Position numbers and translations under genes: made by a program. Below, in pieces: positions 8,291-15,619 of a stretch of 64,000 nt of DNA. Every line of letters starts with the position of its first letter. Position 1 is the stretch's first letter. Origin of the DNA: CBFGRV01 sp965651265 (lineage in GTDB: Bacteria > Bacteroidota > Rhodothermia > Rhodothermales > VXPQ01); assembly GCA_965651265.1 (NCBI GenBank), contig CBFGRV010000014.1, positions 1-64,000 on the forward strand, given 5' to 3'. The notes beneath the pieces are model-generated. The model worked only from the letters and a program-made list of their open reading frames with translations. It made no database searches and was not told the origin of the DNA.

Positions 8291-9217
8291 CTACCGTGGG
8301 CCTGCCGAGCGGAACCAGTCTACCGTCCGAGCGAGCCCCTCCTCGAGCCGCACGGTGGGCTTCCATCCCAGAACGCGTTCCGAATGTCGATAATCGAGTA
8401 CGCTGCGACGCTGTTCACCGGGGCGGGCGTCGCCGCGGACCTCGGAGAGGCGCTTATCGATGTAATCGCGAATGATCCCGAACAGCTCATTGACGCTCGT
8501 TTCGACGCCCGTGCCGACGTTGAATACACCGGATCGTTCGTACTCGAGAGCGCAAAGGTTGGCGCGAACTACATCCTCAACGAACACGTAGTCTCGAGTC
8601 TGCTCGCCGTCACCGTAGATCGTGGGCTGTCGGCCATTCAGCATTCGTTCCGCGAAAATGGCCACCACTCCGGCCTCCCCATGCGGATTCTGTCGCGGAC
8701 CATACACATTGGCATAGCGAAGAGCCACGTACGGAATGCCGTGCTCATGTTCATAGTAGTAGAGGTACCGCTCCGTACACAGCTTCGTGATACCGTAAGG
8801 TGAAATCGGGCGTAGCGGATGGCTTTCATCCTGAGGCACGTAATCGGGCTCGCCGTAGATGGCTCCGCCGGTAGAAGCGAAAACGACCTTCTTGAGTCCG
8901 ATCTCTCGGGCCGCCTCCATCAAGTTCAGAAAGCCGATCACATTGACATCGGCATCGAACCGTGGATCGGCTACGGATCGACGCACATCCATCTGCGCGG
9001 CATGATGAACGAGCGCGTCGTAGGCTTCCGTCCGGACCAGATTCGCCGCTTCGTCGGACCGAATGTCGAGCTGGTGGAGGCGCGCTTGTGGGGGGACGTT
9101 CTCTTCACGACCCCCTGAGAGGTCATCCATGACGTGGACCTCGTGGCCCGCATCGACGAGGGCATCTGCGACGTGGGATCCGATAAAGCCGGCACCGCCG
9201 GTAACGAGGATTTTCAT
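8291..9217 (-). CDS. NAD-dependent sugar-nucleotide epimerase/dehydratase (GalE-like, extended SDR)
   Basis: 308 residues. The Rossmann motif GGAGFIG is at residues 7-13, the acidic residue ending beta-2 (MDD) selects NAD, and the catalytic set is Ser115/Thr116 with Tyr141-Gly-Ile-Thr-Lys145. The segments RYANVYGPRQ and GDGEQTRDYVFVEDV are typical of UDP-glucose 4-epimerase-like enzymes (archaeal/short GalE type). The reaction is most likely C4 epimerisation of a UDP-hexose for surface glycans, but 4,6-dehydratases share these motifs, so no gene symbol is given. It sits 8 bp behind the M16 peptidase gene and 8 bp ahead of scpA, inside one transcription unit with unrelated functions. Confidence 0.88.
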   Translation of the reverse strand: MKILVTGGAGFIGSHVADALVDAGHEVHVMDDLSGGREENVPPQARLHQLDIRSDEAANLVRTEAYDALVHHAAQMDVRRSVADPRFDADVNVIGFLNLMEAAREIGLKKVVFASTGGAIYGEPDYVPQDESHPLRPISPYGITKLCTERYLYYYEHEHGIPYVALRYANVYGPRQNPHGEAGVVAIFAERMLNGRQPTIYGDGEQTRDYVFVEDVVRANLCALEYERSGVFNVGTGVETSVNELFGIIRDYIDKRLSEVRGDARPGEQRRSVLDYRHSERVLGWKPTVRLEEGLARTVDWFRSAGPR

Positions 9218-9225
9218 GAGAACGG

Positions 9226-10470
9226 TTAGTTGGCCGGCAGCAAGACGACTGTTGAGAAGTTTTCGGGGTCGAAAAGATCGGCGGCCACGCGCTGTACATC
9301 ATCGGCCGTGACGCCGTCTACATCCGCATTGATTTCATCCAGCGAAAGATAGCGCTCAAAGAACAGCTCCTGCCTCCCGATGCGCATCATGCGATTGCTC
9401 ATGCTCTCGAGTCCGAGCATAATGGATCCTCGAACCTGGTTCTTCGCCTGACTGAGCATGCGTGCACTGACGGGGGTGTCGACGAGCCGCTGGAGCTCGC
9501 GCAAAATCAATTTCCTGGAGCGCTCGACGTTCTCGGCGTCCGTCCCGATATAGACTCCGAAATCGCCCGTATCGGAGTGCATGTTGACGAACGAGTACAC
9601 GTTATAGCAGAAGCCGTAGCGTTCCCGGATGTTCTGGTTCAGACGGCTCGACATCCCCCCGCCCAGGATCGTATTCAGGACGGTTACGGCCACCCGGTCT
9701 TCGTTGTGGATGTCCACGCCTCGGGTTCCGAGCACGACATGCGCCTGCTGGATGGGTCGTTGCTCGACCACTTCCTCGGGCGAATATCCGTTGATGGGAG
9801 ATCTCGTGGGCATCCCCCTGCGGTCGGCGATCGAGGCGAACGCCTTCTCGGCGTACCGCACGACCTGGTCGTGGTCGACATTTCCGGCAACGGCCAGAAC
9901 GATGTGATCGGGTGTGTAAGTGCGATCGATGTAATCGATCAGCTGCTCGCGTCGGAAGGCACTTACCGTCTCGGGAAAGCCAATTACGGGCCTTCCCAAC
10001 TCATGATTTCGGTAAATCACGCCCTCGAAGCGGTCGAAAATGAGGTCCTCCGGATTGTCCTCGTACATCTTCATCTCTTCGAGGACTACATCCTTCTCCT
10101 TCTCGAGCTCCTTGCTTGGGAATTTCGGAGATACGACGAGGTCGGCTACCGTTTCTATCGCGCGCTGAAGATGTTCGTCGAGCGCGCGCGCGTAGTAGCA
10201 GGTGTACTCTTTGCTGGTGAAGGCATTGAGGTAGCCTCCCACCGACTCCATTCGTTGTGCGATATGGTGGGTGCGCCGCTTCTCGGTGCCCTTGAACACC
10301 ATGTGCTCGATGAAGTGGCTGATGCCTGACTCGGGGTCCGCCTCGTCGCGGCTTCCTGTACCGATCCACACTCCGACGGAGATGGATCGTACGGAGGGGA
10401 TCGCTTCGCTGACCACCCTGACGCCGTTGCCGAGCGTCGTCTTACGAAAGAGCGGGTACTCCACGGCCAT
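9226..10470 (-). CDS. M16 family zinc metallopeptidase (PqqL/mitochondrial-processing-peptidase-like)
   Basis: 414 residues, matching the single-chain bacterial M16B peptidases that form a homodimeric chamber. The inverted zinc motif HFIEH occupies residues 52-56 (ligands His52 and His56, catalytic Glu55), with the downstream acidic ligand in KDVVLEEMKMYED (about residue 130). The C-terminal half carries the inactive repeat with GMSSRLNQNIRERYGFCY, another family landmark. No signal peptide is seen, so it is probably cytoplasmic. The gene follows pnp, as in many bacteria where a YmxG-type M16 peptidase is the next gene after pnp. The biological substrate is unknown. Confidence 0.93.
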   Translation of the reverse strand: MAVEYPLFRKTTLGNGVRVVSEAIPSVRSISVGVWIGTGSRDEADPESGISHFIEHMVFKGTEKRRTHHIAQRMESVGGYLNAFTSKEYTCYYARALDEHLQRAIETVADLVVSPKFPSKELEKEKDVVLEEMKMYEDNPEDLIFDRFEGVIYRNHELGRPVIGFPETVSAFRREQLIDYIDRTYTPDHIVLAVAGNVDHDQVVRYAEKAFASIADRRGMPTRSPINGYSPEEVVEQRPIQQAHVVLGTRGVDIHNEDRVAVTVLNTILGGGMSSRLNQNIRERYGFCYNVYSFVNMHSDTGDFGVYIGTDAENVERSRKLILRELQRLVDTPVSARMLSQAKNQVRGSIMLGLESMSNRMMRIGRQELFFERYLSLDEINADVDGVTADDVQRVAADLFDPENFSTVVLLPAN

Positions 10471-10512
10471 AAAGAATGAGAGATAGGTCGACGAATGAAC
10501 TAAGAAGCTACA

Positions 10513-10557
10513 GGGCCGCGCACCTGAGCCGGTTCAAACCGGGTCGGGCGGCGGCCC
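10513..10557 (-). other. GC-rich two-part hairpin between pnp and the M16 gene
   Basis: GGGCCGC at 10513 pairs with GCGGCCC at 10551, enclosing a second perfect stem CCGGTTCAAACCGG (10529-10542). It lies in the 140-bp pnp/M16 gap. There is no T-run on the minus-strand side, so it may protect the pnp mRNA 3' end or be a processing site rather than an intrinsic terminator. Confidence 0.45.
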
Positions 10558-10610
10558 CGAAACATTCGTAGAGCCGGGATAACGGCGTCTTCTACCGAAG
10601 TCGGCTCCGG

Positions 10611-12941
10611 TTAGCGCCGTCCGCGGCCACCGCTACCGCCGCCGCGGCCATCACGCCCGCGATCCCTTCCACGGCCTCCGCCGGGTCCGCCTCGGCGACC
10701 TTCACCGCCACGACGCTCTCCGCGTCGGCCCTCGTCTCGGCGTGGTTCGTCGCGACGCTCGTCGGGCTGGCCGTTCTCCTTCGGCGGAAGGAACGCTTTC
10801 CGGCTTAGACGTAGCTTGCCGTCATCGCGTACCTCGATGAGCTCGACCTTCACCTTGTCACCTACCTGAAGGTAATCCTCCACGCGCTCGACGTAGCCGT
10901 AGTCCAGCTCCGAGATATGCAGGAGGCCTTCCTTCCCGGGAAGGATCTCCACGATGGCGCCGAAGCTCTGGATGTTCTTGACGGTGCCCTCGTAAGCTTC
11001 GCCCACTTCCGGCACGGCCACGATACCGCGAATGATATCCACGGCGGCCAGTGCATCGTTCTGATTCGTGGCCGCAATGGTGATGTACCCTTTGCCCTCG
11101 CGTTCCTCGATCTCGATGGAGGTGTTCGTGTCGCGCTGGATGCCCTGGATGATCTTGCCTCCCGGGCCGATGACAGCACCGATGAACTCTGCATCGATGG
11201 CAATCTGCGTGAGCCGAGGAGCGTACGGTGAGAGCTCCGGCCTCGGCTCCGAGATCGTCGCGTCCATGATGTCGAGGATGTGATGCCGGGCCCGCCGGGC
11301 CTGCTCGAGTGCCGTGCGCATCACGTCGCGCGTGAGGCCGGCTATTTTGATGTCCATCTGACAGGCCGTGACGCCGTCACGCGTGCCGGTCAGCTTGAAG
11401 TCCATGTCGCCGAGATGATCCTCGGTTCCCAGGATGTCGGTCAGGACGGCCGTACGGTCGCCCTCATGGATCAGTCCCATGGCAATACCAGCGACAGCCT
11501 TCCGGATGGGAACGCCTGCATCCATCAGAGCCATCGAGCCCGAGCATACCGACGCCATCGACGACGATCCGTTGGACTCGAGAACATCCGCATTGATACG
11601 AATCGTGTATGGAAATTCTTCGGGCGAAGGCAGCACGACCTGCAGCGCCCGCTCGGCCAGCATTCCGTGGCCGATCTCGCGCCGGCTGGCGCCTCGGAGG
11701 AACTTGGCCTCGCCCGTCGAGAACGGCGGGAAATTGTAGTGCAGATAGAAGCGCTTGTCTTCCGTGTCGAAGATTTGGTCCACCGCCTGCACATCTTTAC
11801 CGGTGCCCAGCGTGACGGAGGCCAGTACCTGGGTTTCGCCCCGGGTGAAAATGGCCGACCCATGGACGCGCGGCAGGTAGCCGACTTCGGTCCAGATGTC
11901 GCGCACTTCGTCGAGCCCGCGGCCATCGATGCGCCGATTCTCATTGAGGATCATGCTGCGCATTTCCCGCTTCTCGATGGCGCTAACGGCCTCGCGGATC
12001 TGCTGCTCGGTGTATCCTTCTTCCGTCACCTCGGCGCGCGTCAAGCCGATCGCGGGGTTGTCCTCACCCAGCAACTCGGTTACGACGGCCTCTTTGATGT
12101 CTCGGATTCCGCCGTAGAAGGTGGACTTTTCGTAGGGCAGCCGCAGATGCTCCCGAATCCGTCCGGAGAGAAGGCTATCCACCTTTTCGAGAAGTCCCTC
12201 CGGTAACGTCGCGGGTTGAAATTCGAAGGGTTCGCGGGCGCCGGCCTCGGCGACCAGATCGCGCTGCGCGCGGCAGAGGGTCCGAATGGCATCGTGCGCC
12301 ACGTCGAGTGCCTCGAGGATCTCATCCTCTGACACCTCGCGCATCTCTCCTTCCACCATCACGATAGCGTCTTCCTTTCCGGCGACGACGAGGTCGATGT
12401 CGCTCTCGTGGGTGTCCTGTACCGTCGGGTTGACGACGTACTCCCCGTTCACGCGTGCAACCCGGACTTCGGCTATCGGACCATCGAACGGTGCTCCGGC
12501 CAGCATCAGGGCCGCGGAAGCGCCCACACCGGCGAGCACGTCCGCGTCATACTTGTCATCGGCTGAGATGACGTATGCGATGACCTGGATCTCGTTGAGA
12601 AATCCGTCGGGGAAGAGCGGCCGGATGGCGCGATCGATGAGGCGCGATGAGAGGACCTCTTTGTCGGTCGGGCGTCCCTCGCGCTTAATGAACCCGCCAG
12701 GGATTTTCCCACCCGCAGAATACTTCTCGCGGTAATCGACGGTGAGCGGAAAAAAGTTTTGGCCTTCGCGGACTTCCGGCGAGATGACGGCCGTGCACAG
12801 GACCATAGTATCTCCTTGCCGGACGACGACGGAGCCGTGGGCCTGTTTGGCCAGTCGGCCGGTTTCGATGGAAAGCACGCTTCCCGGCGCGAATTCGATC
12901 TCCTTGGTAACGGCTTTCGGTTGGTTATTCGCTTTTTGCAT
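10611..12941 (-). CDS. pnp: Polyribonucleotide nucleotidyltransferase (PNPase)
   Basis: Phosphorolytic 3'-5' exoribonuclease of the RNA degradosome, 776 residues. Two RNase PH-like domains (about residues 15-230 and 320-550) are joined by an alpha-helical linker. The catalytic core of the second includes RREIGHGMLAERAL and SNGSSSMASVCSGSMALMDAGVP. A KH domain follows (FIGAVIGPGGKIIQ) and then an S1 domain (AYEGTVKNIQSFGAIVEI). The last 50 or so residues are unusual: a repetitive Arg/Gly/Glu tail (RRGERRGGEGRRGG) resembling RGG-box RNA-binding tails. The order rpsO-pnp is classical, and a hairpin lies in the pnp leader, where E. coli has its RNase III autoregulatory site. Confidence 0.97.
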   Translation of the reverse strand: MQKANNQPKAVTKEIEFAPGSVLSIETGRLAKQAHGSVVVRQGDTMVLCTAVISPEVREGQNFFPLTVDYREKYSAGGKIPGGFIKREGRPTDKEVLSSRLIDRAIRPLFPDGFLNEIQVIAYVISADDKYDADVLAGVGASAALMLAGAPFDGPIAEVRVARVNGEYVVNPTVQDTHESDIDLVVAGKEDAIVMVEGEMREVSEDEILEALDVAHDAIRTLCRAQRDLVAEAGAREPFEFQPATLPEGLLEKVDSLLSGRIREHLRLPYEKSTFYGGIRDIKEAVVTELLGEDNPAIGLTRAEVTEEGYTEQQIREAVSAIEKREMRSMILNENRRIDGRGLDEVRDIWTEVGYLPRVHGSAIFTRGETQVLASVTLGTGKDVQAVDQIFDTEDKRFYLHYNFPPFSTGEAKFLRGASRREIGHGMLAERALQVVLPSPEEFPYTIRINADVLESNGSSSMASVCSGSMALMDAGVPIRKAVAGIAMGLIHEGDRTAVLTDILGTEDHLGDMDFKLTGTRDGVTACQMDIKIAGLTRDVMRTALEQARRARHHILDIMDATISEPRPELSPYAPRLTQIAIDAEFIGAVIGPGGKIIQGIQRDTNTSIEIEEREGKGYITIAATNQNDALAAVDIIRGIVAVPEVGEAYEGTVKNIQSFGAIVEILPGKEGLLHISELDYGYVERVEDYLQVGDKVKVELIEVRDDGKLRLSRKAFLPPKENGQPDERRDEPRRDEGRRGERRGGEGRRGGPGGGRGRDRGRDGRGGGSGGRGRR

Positions 12942-13037
12942 CTTGTCTTTCAGTCTCCAAAATCTACTCTAGTGCGTCTTCCTCCACTCCATCAGCTCGG
13001 CCGTTCTGCTTGCGATAGCTAGGCCGTAACGCACGAC

Positions 13038-13064
13038 GGCATCCCCCTTCGTTGAGAGGATGCC
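13038..13064 (-). other. Hairpin in the rpsO-pnp intergenic leader
   Basis: GGCATCC at 13038-13044 pairs with GGATGCC at 13058-13064 (loop 13 nt) in the 139-bp gap between rpsO and pnp. No T-run follows on the minus strand. In E. coli a stem-loop at this place is cut by RNase III and lets PNPase repress its own synthesis; an analogous role here is inference from position only. Confidence 0.45.
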
Positions 13065-13080
13065 GCTTGCAGCTCAACTC

Positions 13081-13347
13081 CTACTTCCTGATCCCAAGTT
13101 CCTTGATGACCGAGCGGTAGCGCTCGATGTCCCTTTCCATCAGATAATTCAGAAGTCGTCTCCGTTTGCCGACGAGTTTGAGGAGACCGCGCCGCGTGGA
13201 ATGATCCTTGGGATGGCGCTGAAGGTGTTCGGTGAGTTCGTTGATTCGAACCGTAAAAATTGCGATTTGAACTTCAGGCGCGCCGGTGTCGGTGGCCGTC
13301 TTTCCGTATTTCTCTACGAGCTCTTTTTTCTCTTCGGTCGAGATCAT
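13081..13347 (-). CDS. rpsO: 30S ribosomal protein S15
   Basis: 88 residues, the normal length. The sequence MISTEEKKELVEKYG, then TGAPEVQIAIFTVRI and HSTRRGLLKLVGKRRRLLNYL is the standard S15 signature; the protein binds the three-way junction of helices 20-22 in 16S rRNA. AGAGGA lies 5-6 nt upstream of the ATG at 13347, one of the clearer ribosome binding sites in this window. The preceding 150 bp holds a TATAAT hexamer and a separated inverted repeat (ATCTCAGG at 13392, CCTGAGAT at 13462), which could form the base of an S15 autoregulatory leader. Confidence 0.97.
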   Translation of the reverse strand: MISTEEKKELVEKYGKTATDTGAPEVQIAIFTVRINELTEHLQRHPKDHSTRRGLLKLVGKRRRLLNYLMERDIERYRSVIKELGIRK

Positions 13348-13361
13348 GTGATCCTCTTTAG

Positions 13362-13370
13362 ATTATACCA
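13362..13370 (-). promoter_or_regulatory. Extended -10-like element (TGGTATAAT) upstream of rpsO
   Basis: On the minus strand TGGTATAAT ends 15 nt before the rpsO ATG, a perfect match to an E. coli extended -10 box. No good -35 lies at 16-18 nt. If used, the mRNA would start almost at the ribosome binding site, so the match may also be fortuitous. Confidence 0.35.
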
Positions 13371-13500
13371 TCGTAAAGAAGAACGTGGGGTATCTCAGGT
13401 CAAGCGTTTCAGGGTCCCTGTTCTTTCATTTCGATGCCGGCAGCGCAGAAGTCGCACCACCCCTGAGATCTGAAATGTAATACCTGGAAACGTTGCCGAC

Positions 13501-14451
13501 CTACACGGGCCGGCTAAGCAGGTCCATACAACGCGCCCGATCTTTCGAAAGTTGCTCCACTAGCTCCTCTATCGAATCGAATTTTCGCTCGTCGCGCATT
13601 CGTTCGGCGAATTCTACGCGAAGTTCCCTCCCGTAAAGGTCGCCGCTGAAATCTAGTAGATGTACCTCCAGACTCAGATCGCGCTTTCCGAACGTGGGCC
13701 GGTAGCCAATGTTCATCATACCCGGGTGCAATGATTCTTCTCCGTCGCGCTCGCTCTGCAGAAGGGCCACTTGAACGGCATACACGCCGACGGCCGGAAT
13801 CACCTTACGCGGATGGTCGATCTGCAGATTTGCCGTCGGGAAGCCAATTTGGGCTCCGCGTCCATCGCCTTTGATGACCGTGCCGCGCAAGCTATAGCGC
13901 CGGCCGAGAAGCTGTGCCGCTTCGGACACTTGCCCTCTTCCGATCATCTCTCGAATCTGGGTCGACGAAACCACATGCTGCTCCACCACCTGTGGTGGGA
14001 TGACGTCGACCGAAAATCCGTACCTGCTCCCGAGTGCCTCGAGCAGTTCCGCATCGCCGCGCCGGTCATGCCCGAATGCGTGATCGTATCCAATCACCAC
14101 CTCCTGGATGCCGATCCTCTCCACGAGTACTTGCTCGACGAACTCCTCGGCTGCCAGGCGCGAGAATTCGAGCGTGAATGGGATGATGATGAACCGATCC
14201 ACGCCGAGGGCCTCGAGCGCATCCGCCCGCTCATCGATCGTCGTCAGCAGCGGCACCTCCTCCCCATGCACGATCTCGCGCGGGTGTGGGCTGAACGTCA
14301 CCACGACGCTGGTGCCGTTCTGATTGTTCGCGCGATTGACGAGGTAGCGAATGATGGCCTGATGTCCAACATGTACGCCGTCGAACGTGCCGACCGTTAC
14401 CACGGACGTGGCATCGTACTTGATCTGATCGAGTCCGAATTCGCGCTTCAA
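13501..14451 (-). CDS. ribF: Bifunctional riboflavin kinase / FAD synthetase
   Basis: 316 residues making FMN and FAD from riboflavin in the cytoplasm. The N-terminal nucleotidyltransferase domain shows VTVGTFDGVHVGHQAII (HxGH motif), TFSPHP, and the SSTQIREMI motif (ISSTxIR type). The C-terminal kinase domain shows YSLRGTVIKGDGRGAQIGFPTANL (the PTAN motif). The start codon appears to be TTG at 14451, overlapping the truB stop (TTGA), which implies translational coupling. No ATG exists near the expected N-terminus. It ends 150 bp before rpsO. Confidence 0.95.
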   Translation of the reverse strand: MKREFGLDQIKYDATSVVTVGTFDGVHVGHQAIIRYLVNRANNQNGTSVVVTFSPHPREIVHGEEVPLLTTIDERADALEALGVDRFIIIPFTLEFSRLAAEEFVEQVLVERIGIQEVVIGYDHAFGHDRRGDAELLEALGSRYGFSVDVIPPQVVEQHVVSSTQIREMIGRGQVSEAAQLLGRRYSLRGTVIKGDGRGAQIGFPTANLQIDHPRKVIPAVGVYAVQVALLQSERDGEESLHPGMMNIGYRPTFGKRDLSLEVHLLDFSGDLYGRELRVEFAERMRDERKFDSIEELVEQLSKDRARCMDLLSRPV

Positions 14452-15170
14452 ACGAGTGCTTCCCTTAACTGATCTATGGTCCAGGCGTCATCGACGCTGT
14501 AGTCCCCGATGGCCGTTCTTCGCAGCGCCACGAGATGAGCACCCACGCCGAGCACCTGACCAAACTCATGAGCCAAACTGCGAATGTACGTCCCTTTCGA
14601 GCATCGTACCACAAACGAAACATCCGGGCCTTCCCGTGATGTGAGCTCGAAGTGGCTGATCTCGACCTCTCGAAAGGGAGGGTTGACCTCCTCTCCCCGC
14701 CTCGCCTTGCGGTAAAGGCGCTCGCCGCCCACTCTCACGGCGGAATAGGAAGGAGTTTGTTGGCGAATCGTTCCGAGGAAGGAGCGTCTGGCCGTATCGA
14801 GGTCTGCGTCGCTCAGATGCGAGATGTCACGGCGCTCCACCACGTCCGACTCCGCGTCATAGGTTGGAGTCGTCTCACCCAGGCGTAGCGTGCCCGTGTA
14901 TTCCTTGGGCAGCTGCATGAATCGCTGCATGAGCTTCGTGGCCTGCCCGACAAGCACGATGAGCAGACCCGTGGCCATCGGATCGAGCGTGCCTGCGTGG
15001 CCGACCTTGCGCACTCCGAGCAGCCGTCTCAACTTCCGGATGACGTCGAATGAGGTCCAACCCTTAGGCTTGTCGATCGGCAGCACGGCTCGCTCAAAGC
15101 TTGTCGGCAGATCGGGTCGTGCGAAATAGACCTCCGACAGCGGTAAATCCCGGATGGAGGTCTGCGCCAT
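14448..15170 (-). CDS. truB: tRNA pseudouridine(55) synthase
   Basis: 240 residues; makes the universal pseudouridine 55 in the T-loop of tRNAs. The core motifs are present: LPIDKPKGWTSFDVI, KVGHAGTLDPMATGLL (catalytic Asp in GTLDP), YDAESDV and SCSKGTYIRSLAHE-like (CSKGTYIRSLAHEFG). It is shorter than the 314-residue E. coli enzyme and stops soon after LRRTAIGDYSVDDAW, so the C-terminal PUA-like domain is missing; short TruB proteins of this kind are frequent in Bacteroidota. The gene overlaps rbfA by one base and ribF by four. Confidence 0.95.
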   Translation of the reverse strand: MAQTSIRDLPLSEVYFARPDLPTSFERAVLPIDKPKGWTSFDVIRKLRRLLGVRKVGHAGTLDPMATGLLIVLVGQATKLMQRFMQLPKEYTGTLRLGETTPTYDAESDVVERRDISHLSDADLDTARRSFLGTIRQQTPSYSAVRVGGERLYRKARRGEEVNPPFREVEISHFELTSREGPDVSFVVRCSKGTYIRSLAHEFGQVLGVGAHLVALRRTAIGDYSVDDAWTIDQLREALV

Positions 15171-15544
15171 CAGCCGTCCGTCTGTCGTCTTTCGCGTTCG
15201 GCTCGGATGCGATCGAACAGCTCGTCCATGCGACGAGCCTCGTGGATGGATTCATCCTGAAAGAATTTGATTTCCGGGATGCTTCTCACCTGGTGGCGGA
15301 TCCGATCGGCGAGGGCCGCGCGAATCTGGGGAGTGAGCTCGACCAGATGCCGAAACGCGCTCTGCCGCTGCGCAAGTTGCTGTCCGTATACACTGATGTT
15401 CACGTACGCAATACCAAGATCCTTCGTCACGCGCACGCTCGTCACCGTGAACATGGCCGGAAGCTGTTCGGCGAACTCGGTTTGCAGGATGTCGGCGATC
15501 TCACGCTGAAGAAGCTTGGCGATACGCTCAGTCCGGATACTCAT
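15170..15544 (-). CDS. rbfA: Ribosome-binding factor A
   Basis: 124 residues, usual length. RbfA is a single KH-type domain that binds the immature 30S subunit and helps 16S rRNA 5'-end maturation. Recognisable parts are RTERIAKLLQREIADILQ at the start, the TVTSVRVTKDLGIAYVNISV strand region and ALADRIRHQVRSIPEIKF with the ending DELFDRI. It follows infB by 75 bp and overlaps truB by one base, the classical infB-rbfA-truB order. Confidence 0.95.
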   Translation of the reverse strand: MSIRTERIAKLLQREIADILQTEFAEQLPAMFTVTSVRVTKDLGIAYVNISVYGQQLAQRQSAFRHLVELTPQIRAALADRIRHQVRSIPEIKFFQDESIHEARRMDELFDRIRAERERRQTDG

Positions 15545-15619
15545 TTTGAGTGCAAGTAGAGAGTGGAAAGGGCGTGTCGAGGCCAGAGGCAGGCGTAAGC
15601 GGCCGGACCGCGACGGGCG

